DNA of 16,852 nucleotides from an uncultured Acidimicrobiales bacterium (GCA_937942965.1 CALDGN010000382.1:1-16852), one strand, 5' to 3'. Positions 1 through 8,670 are shown, counted from the first letter of the stretch. Translations and numbers: made by a program. The notes: generated by a model from the letters alone, not told the origin.

Positions 1-1779
<1,779 letters not shown>

Positions 1780-1782
1780 TCC

Positions 1783-3252
1783 ATGGGTGATCCAAAGGGC
1801 TTCATGCAACACGGCCGCCGCTGGCCGAACCGCCGTCCGGCAGACCTCCGGGTCGGGGACTGGCAAGAGGTCTACCTCTACAAGAACTTCGCCGACGCTG
1901 AACTGCGCACCCAGGCGAGCCGCTGCATGGACTGCGGCATTCCGTTCTGCAACAACGGCTGCCCGCTCGGCAACCTGATTCCAGACTGGAACGACCTCGT
2001 CTACAACGACAAGTGGCGCGAGGCGATCGATCGCCTGCACGCGACGAACAACTTCCCCGAATTCACCGGCCGACTGTGTCCCGCTCCCTGCGAAGCCGCG
2101 TGTGTGCTCGGGATCAGCGAAGACCCGGTCACGATCAAGCTCGTCGAGTTGACCATCGTCGAACACGCGTGGGACAACGGCTGGATCGTTCCGGTGCCTC
2201 CGACGAGCGAAACCGGCAAGCGGGTCGCTGTCGTCGGTAGCGGACCAGCTGGCCTTGCCGCAGCACAGCAGCTACGCCGCGCTGGGCACCAGGTCGTCTG
2301 CTTCGAGCGTGCCGACCGCGCTGGCGGGCTGCTCCGCTATGGCATCCCCGAGTTCAAGATGGAAAAGAAGTTCCTCGATCGCCGTCTCGAGCAGATGGAA
2401 GCCGAAGGCGTCGAGTTCCGCTGCAACACCGAAATCGGTGTCGACGTGACCGCCGATCAGCTGACCGAAGAGTTTGATGCGGTCGTTCTGGCTGCCGGCG
2501 CCACCCAATGGCGTGACCTGCCGATTCCCGGCCGTGAGCTTGGCGGCATCTACCAGGCAATGGAATTTCTGCCGCCCGCCAACAAGGTGCTCGAGGGTGA
2601 CCTCGACGAGCATCCGTTCTCCGCAGCCGACAAGAACGTCATCATCATCGGCGGCGGCGACACCGGCGCTGACTGCCTCGGCACGTCGCACCGTCACGGT
2701 GCACGTTCGGTGCACCAGTTCGAGATCATGCCTCGGCCACCAGCCGAACGTGCCGACGCCACGCCGTGGCCGACCTGGCCGCTGCAGCACCGCACCTCGT
2801 CTGCGCACGAAGAAGGCGGCGAGCGTGAGTTCGCGATCAACACCGTCGAATTCATCGATGACGGCAATGGCAACGTCAAGGCGCTGAAGACCGTTCGGGT
2901 CGAGCAAACCTTCACCGATGGCCGCATGTCGTTCGAACCGGTCGAAGGCAGCGAAGAAGAGTTCGCCGCCGACATCGTGCTGCTCGCGATGGGGTTCACC
3001 GGCCCCGAAAAGTCACCGATGCTCGAACAATTCGGCGTTGATCTGACGGACCGAGGCAATGTCGATCGCGACGAAGCATGGGCGACCAACGTTGACGACG
3101 TCTACGTCTGTGGCGACATGGGTCGCGGCCAGAGCCTGATCGTTTGGGCAATCGCTGAAGGTCGTGCCTGTGCGGCTGCGGTTGACGAAGCGCTCACCGG
3201 CGCAACCCAGCTGCCAGCTCCACTGACCCCATCGGCCCAACAGCTCCGCTAG
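1783..3252 (+). CDS. gltD: Glutamate synthase small (NADPH) subunit
   Basis: A complete 489-residue protein, the normal length for the family. It supplies electrons from NADPH through FAD and 4Fe-4S clusters to the large subunit encoded just upstream. The N-terminal iron-sulfur domain has cysteines at about 48, 51, 56 and 60 and a second group at 99, 103 and 107. The FAD-binding motif VGSGPAGLAAA lies at about 151-161 and the NADPH-binding motif GGGDTGADC at about 290-298. The C-terminal FAD motif is VCGDMGRGQSLIVWA near 442. The ATG is preceded by GGAG at 1771-1774, and only 3 nt separate it from the gltB stop, so the two are almost certainly co-transcribed. The stop codon overlaps the first copy of a 38-bp direct repeat. 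Confidence 0.97.
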   Translation: MGDPKGFMQHGRRWPNRRPADLRVGDWQEVYLYKNFADAELRTQASRCMDCGIPFCNNGCPLGNLIPDWNDLVYNDKWREAIDRLHATNNFPEFTGRLCPAPCEAACVLGISEDPVTIKLVELTIVEHAWDNGWIVPVPPTSETGKRVAVVGSGPAGLAAAQQLRRAGHQVVCFERADRAGGLLRYGIPEFKMEKKFLDRRLEQMEAEGVEFRCNTEIGVDVTADQLTEEFDAVVLAAGATQWRDLPIPGRELGGIYQAMEFLPPANKVLEGDLDEHPFSAADKNVIIIGGGDTGADCLGTSHRHGARSVHQFEIMPRPPAERADATPWPTWPLQHRTSSAHEEGGEREFAINTVEFIDDGNGNVKALKTVRVEQTFTDGRMSFEPVEGSEEEFAADIVLLAMGFTGPEKSPMLEQFGVDLTDRGNVDRDEAWATNVDDVYVCGDMGRGQSLIVWAIAEGRACAAAVDEALTGATQLPAPLTPSAQQLR

Positions 3253-3288
3253 TAGTACGCCTTTCTCGCTGCGCTCGAAACGCTTGGT
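3251..3288. repeat. 38-bp direct repeat, copy 1
   Basis: Begins AGTAGTACGCC and ends AAACGCTTGGT, with a CTCGCTGCGCTCG core. It is identical over all 38 bases to 3333-3370. It overlaps the last two bases of the gltD stop codon and lies in the gap between gltD and a convergent operon. The core is an imperfect dyad (TTTC...GAAA). Confidence 0.9.
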
Positions 3289-3304
3289 CCAACCCTGTAA
3301 GCGT
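3280..3304. terminator. Possible stem-loop after gltD
   Basis: ACGCTT (3280-3285) and AAGCGT (3299-3304) are perfect 6-base inverted arms around a 13-nt loop. They lie 28 nt past the gltD stop in a convergent gap, where a bidirectional terminator would be expected. There is no T tract, so intrinsic termination is only inferred. Confidence 0.3.
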
Positions 3305-3332
3305 GTGGTCCTGGCGAGGTTCACTGCCTGCG

Positions 3333-3370
3333 AGTAGTACGCCTTTCTCGCTGCGCTCGAAACGCTTGGT
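3333..3370. repeat. 38-bp direct repeat, copy 2
   Basis: Exact second copy of the element at 3251-3288; the copies start 82 bp apart. It ends 9 nt before the stop of the convergent 87-aa gene. The two copies with 44 bp between them fill most of the 127-bp gap 3253-3379, in which I see no gene. Confidence 0.9.
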
Positions 3371-3379
3371 TCGGCGCGG

Positions 3380-3643
3380 CTACTGGTCGGGTGCGTCGTC
3401 GATGCGGCGTAGATCACCATGTTCGACGGCGTTGACGATCGGCCGGACGCGCAGCAAGTACCAGGTTGCGATCGCCATGCCAGGGATCACGAGGAACAGG
3501 CCGAACGCCGTCAGTCCGACCCAGGTGAGCTGGCTGCGTCCTGCGAGCCCCCATGCCCATGCAGGCCGGCGAGCCGCGTCGAGGAGCGCCCACAGGCTGA
3601 GCGCGATCGGAATCGTGGCGAGAACGAGCCAGACGATGAACAC
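3380..3643 (-). CDS. Small two-helix membrane protein, unknown
   Basis: 87 residues from a GTG start. Two hydrophobic stretches (about residues 2-22 and 42-66) are joined by a short basic, Trp-containing loop (DAARRPAWAWGLAGR), and the tail is acidic and soluble (VEHGDLRRIDDAPDQ). I do not recognise a named family. The start lies only 4 nt after the stop of the preceding membrane gene, so this is the last gene of the eight-gene minus-strand operon. It is convergent with gltD across the direct-repeat gap. A role as a membrane partner of the other operon proteins is inferred from position alone. Confidence 0.75.
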   Translation of the reverse strand: MFIVWLVLATIPIALSLWALLDAARRPAWAWGLAGRSQLTWVGLTAFGLFLVIPGMAIATWYLLRVRPIVNAVEHGDLRRIDDAPDQ

Positions 3644-3647
3644 TGCG

Positions 3648-4214
3648 TCAGCCCGTCAGAACCTGCACCGCGACGAGCGCTGAGGCCGCGAGCGACACCC
3701 AACTCGCAGCTCTCAGCCAACCTGCAGGATGATCGACGGCTACCCGCTCGCGAGCGACTTGGCCGAGCACGATCCATGACCGCCCCAGTCCGTATCCCAG
3801 CGCCGCGCCGAGGGCTCCGAGCAAGGCCGCTGTGGTCGTCGACCCGGGACTAAGCACAAGCACCGCAGCAAGGCCGTAGGGCGCCGCGCTGGTGATGTAG
3901 GTGCGCACACCAGTGCCGAGCTCGAACGCGAAACGCACTGCAGCACGCACTGGCTGTTCGAAGAACACCTCACGAGGAATCTGCCAAGCTCGTTGGGGAA
4001 GATCTAGGCAGAGAATGCCTGCCTGGTGCAAGGCCAACAACCCAAGCAGACACAGCGCGAGCCCGGCGCGCCATGTGACGGGGAGGGGACTCACGAGCCC
4101 GGCCAGTACCGCGAGCCCAAGACCGGTGGTCATGGCGCCGAGAAGCGCTCCGCCGAGGAAGCCACCTGCGACCGCAGGCCTGGCGTGCTGATGCAACATC
4201 AACGCGCCATTCAC
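3648..4214 (-). CDS. Multi-pass membrane protein, unknown
   Basis: 188 residues from a GTG start, rich in Ala, Gly and Leu, with about five hydrophobic segments (roughly 15-40, 48-65, 108-125, 129-150 and 167-186). The central segment FELGTGVRTYITSAAPYG has a Gly/Thr/Ser-rich character that I associate loosely with integral membrane proteins found near Mau-like genes in Actinobacteria, but I cannot name a family. It has only two cysteines (about 55 and 69), with no clear redox motif. It starts 3 nt after the stop of the 69-aa gene and ends 4 nt before the 87-aa gene, so these three membrane genes form the tail of the operon behind the cysteine-rich exported protein. Confidence 0.75.
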   Translation of the reverse strand: MNGALMLHQHARPAVAGGFLGGALLGAMTTGLGLAVLAGLVSPLPVTWRAGLALCLLGLLALHQAGILCLDLPQRAWQIPREVFFEQPVRAAVRFAFELGTGVRTYITSAAPYGLAAVLVLSPGSTTTAALLGALGAALGYGLGRSWIVLGQVARERVAVDHPAGWLRAASWVSLAASALVAVQVLTG

Positions 4215-4217
4215 GCT

Positions 4218-4427
4218 TCAAACCGAACCGGACAGCGAGTACCCAGCGCCCGCACCGGCTGCCAACAGTGCGATGACGGTGCTCCAGGGAGCAGCAACCG
4301 TTGGAGAGATCAGGGCAAGCCCCGAGATCGCCGAGACGACGAAAGCCGCCTGCAGGTGGCGGCTCTGCGCCGACGCTTCAGGACGGGCCAGCCGGCGCTG
4401 CGATGCGCCTGGGGCCACGTCGTTCAT
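4218..4427 (-). CDS. 69-aa membrane protein, unknown
   Basis: A soluble, basic N-terminus of about 27 residues is followed by two closely spaced hydrophobic helices (about 28-43 and 47-66), making a hairpin-type membrane protein. The ATG overlaps the stop of the large cysteine-rich gene in an ATGA arrangement (4424-4427), a strong sign that this small gene is real and translationally coupled. The next gene starts 3 nt after its stop. No family recognised. Confidence 0.7.
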   Translation of the reverse strand: MNDVAPGASQRRLARPEASAQSRHLQAAFVVSAISGLALISPTVAAPWSTVIALLAAGAGAGYSLSGSV

Positions 4428-6262
4428 GCGATGACGACCGGTTCCTCAGCGAACGCACGGGTGGTGCCGGTCGCTGTTTCTGCGACGACCGTGACGACGT
4501 GCTCACCGGAGGGCAGCTCAAGGGTCAGCTCGAATCCGCACGGGTGGTCGACGCCGTAGGTCAGCCTCGCCTCGTCATGGGCGAGCCCGGTTTCGGTCTG
4601 TTCCGAAACACCGGTCGCGGATGCGGTCAGGGTGATGACTTGCTCGATGTCGTTCGGCGACACGGCCCAACCGCGGACGGTCACGAGCGAGCCATCGACA
4701 TCGATCTCGTCGACCTGGCCCCACACCACGTCGGCGGCGTCGAGCGTGTCGCCGGATCCTGATGGTCGCCCGGTCGATTCGGCGTCATCGGAGCCGGAGG
4801 CCTCGACGGCCGCGCCGAGGGTGCGACAGCCAAGCTCGGTGCGGCTCTGGTCTTGCGGGTCGATCAGCTGGACACAGACGGTGGCCTCGGCCTCGGGCAG
4901 TTCGAAGGACAGTGCGAAGCCGGTCTCGCTGCCGAGTTCGGGGAACGCCGATGCGACGTCGGGTCGAGGCAGTTCGGTCGAGGTGGTCGCAGCCGGTTCG
5001 CCGTCGACAAGGACTTCGATATCGACGGGGCGATCGGTGTCGGCATCGCCAGCCCAGCCGGACACGAAGCCGGTGGTGGTTCCGGAGCGGCGCAGCACCT
5101 GGACCACGCCCGTGCTGGGCGTTTCGCTGACGAGGTCGACCGGCGACGGCTCGGGTGTCGGGGTGACGGTCGGCGATGGCGTCGGTGTCGGCTCGGTGTT
5201 CGTAGCGTCGCTGCGGTCGGGCTCGGGTGTCGGCGCCGAGGGCAGGCCGCTGATCGAGGTGCTCCCGCCGTCGCCGCGCACGCTTTGGCCCGAGCCGACG
5301 GACAGGTTGACGCAGCCAATCGTTACGCTGAGTGCGCCCTGCAGTGCGTTTACACAGAAGCGGTAGTCGCCCGGTTCGACCGGGAAGCTCACGGCGTATC
5401 CCGTGTTCGGGCCAGCGCCGCGGACCGAACCAGCGACGTCGGGTCGGCTCAGGGCGGCCTTACCGAAGTGGATGATCTGGTTGTTCGCCGTAATCCGCAT
5501 GTCGACGGGTTGGCCGCTCGCATCGGCGATCCAGCCGTTGATCGTGACCGAGCCGCCATTGTCGACGGCCGACTCGAGCCGGCCAGCAGGGCGCCAGTTC
5601 GTGGCGACGGCAGCGTCGGGGAGATCCGCGCCTGCAGCTTGGTCCTCGCCGAGCGGTACGCACTCGGTGACGGTGCGGCAGATGAAAGGGGCGGGCCCGG
5701 TGTCGGTTTGGACGTAGCCGTCACTGCAGCGATATTCGATAGTGCTGCAGTTGCCGCACACGCCGTTGAAGCGCCATAGCCAGCCGTCGGCAATATCGCC
5801 GTCACCGCAACCACCGGCATACAGCGTGTAGCCGTTCGCTGGGTCGTTGCGGAAGAAGCCATCGCTGCCACAGCAGTCGGTGCAAATGGGCGAAGACCCA
5901 CAACCTGGCTGGCAGTTGTCGTTCGCGTTGTACGGAGGGCAGAAGGTCAGGATGCGTCGTGGGTATTCGCCGACAACGCCGGTTTGGGCCTGCACCCGGC
6001 GGGCGGGGCCGAACAGGTTCGCGAACGAAACAGCCGTTGTTGCTGCAGCAGCGGCAACGGATGAACGCAAGAACGTGCGGCGAGTGGCCCGCATGCGGCG
6101 GCCTCGTCGTTCGTCGACGACGGCGGAGACGAACCCGCTGTTCACCAGGTCATCGTTCATGAGCGGTTCGGTGCCAGGTCGGCCTGCCATCGGCTCACGC
6201 CGCGCTGGCTGAGGTTCGGCGGGCCGGCGACTGAGGCCGACAAGGTCGTTGAAGCGCACCAT
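4424..6262 (-). CDS. Twin-arginine-type exported protein with 12-Cys domain and three repeat domains
   Basis: Up to 612 residues. RRTFLRSS at 61-68 followed by an alanine-rich hydrophobic core (69-80) and an AQA-type end near 92 form a Tat-type signal. The mature N-terminal domain (about 95-205) has exactly 12 cysteines (108, 117, 121, 127, 130, 131, 152, 169, 172, 179, 195, 201) and two nearby tryptophans (W161, W163). Three copies of an about 100-residue repeat follow, at about 223-323, 383-485 and 512-612. The first two share GW, PVD, RPDVA, TGxAxSF and CV...GC; the third keeps mainly GW and the strand pattern. A Pro/Thr-rich linker (341-375) separates copies 1 and 2. The start is uncertain: ATG codons at 6262, 6190, 6160 and 6094 are in frame, and only the last has a GAGG upstream (7 nt). 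Function unknown; an envelope or extracellular location is inferred from the signal. Confidence 0.85.
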   Translation of the reverse strand: MVRFNDLVGLSRRPAEPQPARREPMAGRPGTEPLMNDDLVNSGFVSAVVDERRGRRMRATRRTFLRSSVAAAAATTAVSFANLFGPARRVQAQTGVVGEYPRRILTFCPPYNANDNCQPGCGSSPICTDCCGSDGFFRNDPANGYTLYAGGCGDGDIADGWLWRFNGVCGNCSTIEYRCSDGYVQTDTGPAPFICRTVTECVPLGEDQAAGADLPDAAVATNWRPAGRLESAVDNGGSVTINGWIADASGQPVDMRITANNQIIHFGKAALSRPDVAGSVRGAGPNTGYAVSFPVEPGDYRFCVNALQGALSVTIGCVNLSVGSGQSVRGDGGSTSISGLPSAPTPEPDRSDATNTEPTPTPSPTVTPTPEPSPVDLVSETPSTGVVQVLRRSGTTTGFVSGWAGDADTDRPVDIEVLVDGEPAATTSTELPRPDVASAFPELGSETGFALSFELPEAEATVCVQLIDPQDQSRTELGCRTLGAAVEASGSDDAESTGRPSGSGDTLDAADVVWGQVDEIDVDGSLVTVRGWAVSPNDIEQVITLTASATGVSEQTETGLAHDEARLTYGVDHPCGFELTLELPSGEHVVTVVAETATGTTRAFAEEPVVIA

Positions 6263-6366
6263 GAAAGGGATCGAGCTCGATGCCGAGAGTGGATCTTCTC
6301 GATTCCGGCCCGTCGAGATGGTACTCGGAGCGTGCGGCGCGAGACGGTCGCGTCGGGGTGATTTCG

Positions 6367-6870
6367 TCAGGTGTGACGACTCACCAGTTCGACGAGGTCG
6401 GCGCCGGATACGAGGGCTCGCGCTGCGGTCACTCGGCGGTCGTCAATCACGAGCGCGAATGGCGTGATCGCGATGCCGAGCTCGGGGTCATCGGGCCGGC
6501 GCTTGAGCCCGCTCAGATCGAGGTCGTCGAGAAACGTTGCTGCCGAATGGTCCTGTGCGACGGCGGTGATGCCGTCGCCCCGAGGCAGCTGAGCGAGGGC
6601 GGCGGCGACCTGATGATTCCCGGCCGCCGACTCGGCACCGAGCACCAGGACCAGCCCGTGTTCGACTTCGGTGGCCAGGCTTGCTCGGGCGACGGCGCGC
6701 CGAAAGCGCTGTTCGTATTCTTCGCGCCCGAGGCGGCGCGACGGCGGTTCCATGCCGCCTTGGACCGCCCGTTCGAGCAGGTCGAGTCGGCTGAGCAGGT
6801 GGTAGCAAACGAGTCCGAGAATGACCGCCGCGATCGCGACGACGATCAGCGCAGCCTGCGTGAATGTCAT
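6367..6870 (-). CDS. Membrane-anchored thioredoxin-fold protein lacking the redox cysteines
   Basis: 167 residues: an N-terminal membrane helix (about 5-25), then LLSRLDLLERAVQGGMEPP, which aligns with ARIGLLEVTLTEGLPPG of the neighbouring MauD-like protein. The soluble part looks like a thioredoxin fold: a strand HGLVLVLG at 71-78, where a CxxC would normally follow but the sequence is AESAAGN, and ITPFALVID at 135-143, with the Pro expected at the cis-proline position. Its only cysteine (C22) is in the membrane helix, so it cannot act as a CxxC oxidoreductase. The ATG overlaps the stop of the upstream CxxC gene (ATGA). It is probably a diverged paralogue acting as a partner or substrate-binding subunit; that role is inference. 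Confidence 0.75.
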   Translation of the reverse strand: MTFTQAALIVVAIAAVILGLVCYHLLSRLDLLERAVQGGMEPPSRRLGREEYEQRFRRAVARASLATEVEHGLVLVLGAESAAGNHQVAAALAQLPRGDGITAVAQDHSAATFLDDLDLSGLKRRPDDPELGIAITPFALVIDDRRVTAARALVSGADLVELVSRHT

Positions 6871-7397
6871 GCGGACACTCCATCGACTCGCATGCCGGCG
6901 TCTCGGGCGATGTCTTGCACCAGATGCACCGTCGGGGTGACGCCGCGGGCGACCAGGCCGTGCTCACCGATGGCGACGGTGTACGGCAGCGGGTCCGCTC
7001 CGATGCCAGCAGCGATTTCGGCGTCGTGCTCGACACTGGTCATGTTGAGCTGATCTGCGAGCGTGCGGGCGAAAGGCCGAGGCCGATCGACGTAGCGAAG
7101 CGACGTTGCGGCGTCGAGGGGACGCCAAGCGTGTTCCATTTCCTCGACGAGTCGCTGGCACGCGTGGCAACTCCGTGAGACGAACACGTGCACGCCCGGC
7201 GAAAGGACGTCTTCGGGAGCGTGGAGGGTCTTGGTCGACGCGGCGGAGCTCGTGGCATCGGTCGATTGATGTCCGGGAGGCAGGCCTTCGGTCAAGGTGA
7301 CTTCGAGGAGCCCGATTCGCGCCTGGATCTGGTTCACGACGACCGCGAGTAGAGCAAGCCCTGCAGCGATCACGAGGACTGCGCCCACCGTGCTCAC
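6867..7397 (-). CDS. Membrane-anchored thioredoxin-like protein, MauD-like
   Basis: 176 residues from a GTG start. An N-terminal helix (about 4-22) anchors a soluble domain facing, by inference, outside the cell. The domain has VFVSRSCHACQRL, with the active pair C77-H-A-C80, and DPLPYTVAIG with the probable cis-proline P138, both typical of thioredoxin-like disulfide oxidoreductases. The layout (single anchor helix plus short thioredoxin domain next to a MauE-like gene) matches MauD, which helps form disulfides in the methylamine dehydrogenase light chain. The start overlaps the MauE-like stop (GTGA) and the stop overlaps the next start (ATGA), so translation is coupled on both sides. The thioredoxin fold is well supported; the MauD-like label rests on context. 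Confidence 0.8.
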   Translation of the reverse strand: MSTVGAVLVIAAGLALLAVVVNQIQARIGLLEVTLTEGLPPGHQSTDATSSAASTKTLHAPEDVLSPGVHVFVSRSCHACQRLVEEMEHAWRPLDAATSLRYVDRPRPFARTLADQLNMTSVEHDAEIAAGIGADPLPYTVAIGEHGLVARGVTPTVHLVQDIARDAGMRVDGVSA

Positions 7398-7951
7398 GAT
7401 GCCTCTGGCGTCGCGGTTCGACGGGTGGGTGCGTGGCTGTCGAGGCGAGCGAGTTGGGCTCGGGAGAACTCAGGCCAACCGAGCGCCTCGGGCAGAACAT
7501 AGATAGCCGCAGCGGCGCCGAGCCCCACGGCGAGCGCAGCGACCCGCTCAGGGGCGGTGAGCGCTCCGACATCGGCAAACGCAAGCAGCGCGACAGTGAT
7601 GACGACGATGGCACGGGCCAAAGACCAAAGCGACGTTGGCGCCGATGAGAACGAGCACGCGCACGGAAGCTCAGATCCCGTGACGAGCAACCGTGCAATC
7701 CAGGCGATGAAACCGAATCCGAGACCAGCTCCTGCAAGAGCGACCACGAGAAGCCACGAAGCGTCGATGATGACGCCGACGGCGATCGCCACGGTCAGCA
7801 GCACTTCGGCGCTGACGAGCGCAGCGGCGCCGGCTCGATCCGCGTCGAGATGGCGCCCGAGCAGATCTCGAAGCCGATCGTGGTGCCACAGGTGGGTTAC
7901 AGCTCCCACCGCAATGAGCCCCCAGCCGATCGAGCCGAGGAGGACGGTCAT
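7394..7951 (-). CDS. MauE/DoxX-like integral membrane protein
   Basis: 185 residues with about five hydrophobic segments (3-20, 42-62, 65-90, 109-127 and 133-153) and a basic C-terminal tail. ELPCACSFS places a Cys-x-Cys pair (C97, C99) between the third and fourth segments, where MauE-type proteins carry a PCGCFG-like motif. MauE and MauD work together in biogenesis of the disulfide-rich small subunit of methylamine dehydrogenase; here a MauD-like gene follows directly with a GTGA overlap. ATGA overlap with the preceding 221-aa gene. No methylamine dehydrogenase heavy-chain gene is in the window, so the substrate is unlikely to be classical. MauE-like assignment is moderate, based on motif, topology and neighbour. 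Confidence 0.7.
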   Translation of the reverse strand: MTVLLGSIGWGLIAVGAVTHLWHHDRLRDLLGRHLDADRAGAAALVSAEVLLTVAIAVGVIIDASWLLVVALAGAGLGFGFIAWIARLLVTGSELPCACSFSSAPTSLWSLARAIVVITVALLAFADVGALTAPERVAALAVGLGAAAAIYVLPEALGWPEFSRAQLARLDSHAPTRRTATPEAS

Positions 7952-8613
7952 GACGTCCAGTTGACGTCGAGCGCAGCGAGCGCAGTTGCGCCCTCGTCGG
8001 CGCTGACATCGGCACCAAGCATCAAGATGACCCGGGCGCTTGCCGTGACGAGCGTGAGCCAGGGACTGCCGTCCGCGTGCTCGCCGCCATACAGCTCGCC
8101 ATGATCGACCTCAGTGCCGGACCAATCGGGCAGTTGACGGTCGACGTCGGCGGTCAGTGGCGTGATCTCGACGATGCCAACAGGCGTCGTCATGGCGACG
8201 CGAGGGTCACCGACGATCTCGGCGGAGTCGTCGGGATCGATGGCGATGCCGAGCGCCGTTGGCGCAGGACGAAGCGCTCCGATGAGGTCGACGGCAGCTG
8301 CGGCACTCAGGTAGGTCTGGGTTGAGAGCACACCCGACTCGCTACTCACGATTGCTTGATAGCGGTGGGTGGCCTGGGTCTGGACGGTGTCGATCGATTC
8401 GATCACGTGGCCCTGAAGCTCGCCGACCGTGAACTCGCCGGTCGTGTTTGCGTAATTGAACGCTGATCGATCTGCCGTCGAGAGGACCTGGTGGGTCACG
8501 CCGTCGAAGGCAATGTCGACGTGGCTGGTGAACGGCTGACTCAGGTCAAGCGTTGGATGTGTGACCAAGAAGAGGTCGCCGGTGATCGCGGTGCCGCGTT
8601 TCGTGGAGCTCAT
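7948..8613 (-). CDS. Unknown soluble protein, first gene of the MauE/MauD-like operon
   Basis: 221 residues, no signal peptide or membrane helix, acidic overall and with no cysteine, so it is probably cytoplasmic and not itself oxidised. The sequence alternates short beta-strand-like segments (HVDIAFDGVTHQVLS, FTVGELQGHVIESID, PVGIVEITPL) and has no motif I can tie to a family. ATG at 8613; a possible -10 box TAGGCT lies 12 nt upstream, with 57 nt separating it from the hydrolase gene before it. The ATGA overlap with the MauE-like gene makes it the head of the coupled operon. It could be a cytosolic regulator, chaperone or assembly factor, but the sequence does not say which. Confidence 0.75.
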   Translation of the reverse strand: MSSTKRGTAITGDLFLVTHPTLDLSQPFTSHVDIAFDGVTHQVLSTADRSAFNYANTTGEFTVGELQGHVIESIDTVQTQATHRYQAIVSSESGVLSTQTYLSAAAAVDLIGALRPAPTALGIAIDPDDSAEIVGDPRVAMTTPVGIVEITPLTADVDRQLPDWSGTEVDHGELYGGEHADGSPWLTLVTASARVILMLGADVSADEGATALAALDVNWTS

Positions 8614-8625
8614 GGTGGCGGCACC

Positions 8626-8631
8626 AGCCTA
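8626..8631 (-). promoter_or_regulatory. Possible -10 box (TAGGCT) for the MauE/MauD-like operon
   Basis: TAGGCT on the minus strand, 12 nt before the ATG at 8613, would give a transcript with a leader of only about 5 nt. No convincing -35 is visible. The 57-bp gap after the hydrolase stop could also simply be read through. Confidence 0.35.
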
Positions 8632-8670
8632 GGAGCCGGTGGGGTGCCTCACCCGGTCAGCCAGAGCTGA

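Noticed and set aside
5130..5240. Apparent tandem DNA repeat rich in GTCGG/GGTGTCGG
   Set aside because: It is the coding sequence of the Pro/Thr-rich linker read on the other strand; low-complexity protein explains it.
4853..5779. Plus-strand open frames opposite the exported Cys-rich gene
   Set aside because: Arg- and Gly-rich translations typical of antisense frames in GC-rich DNA; no supporting signals.
4424..6262. Calling the 12-Cys protein a methylamine dehydrogenase light chain (mauA)
   Set aside because: Total cysteine number, a Cys-Cys pair and a twin-arginine signal agree, but cysteine spacing and the positions of the two Trp do not, and no heavy-chain gene is present.
7968..7980. 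Third copy of the CTCGCTGCGCTCG repeat core (reverse orientation)
   Set aside because: Only the 13-nt core matches, inside codons for ALAALD of the 221-aa protein; the flanks of the 38-bp repeat are absent.
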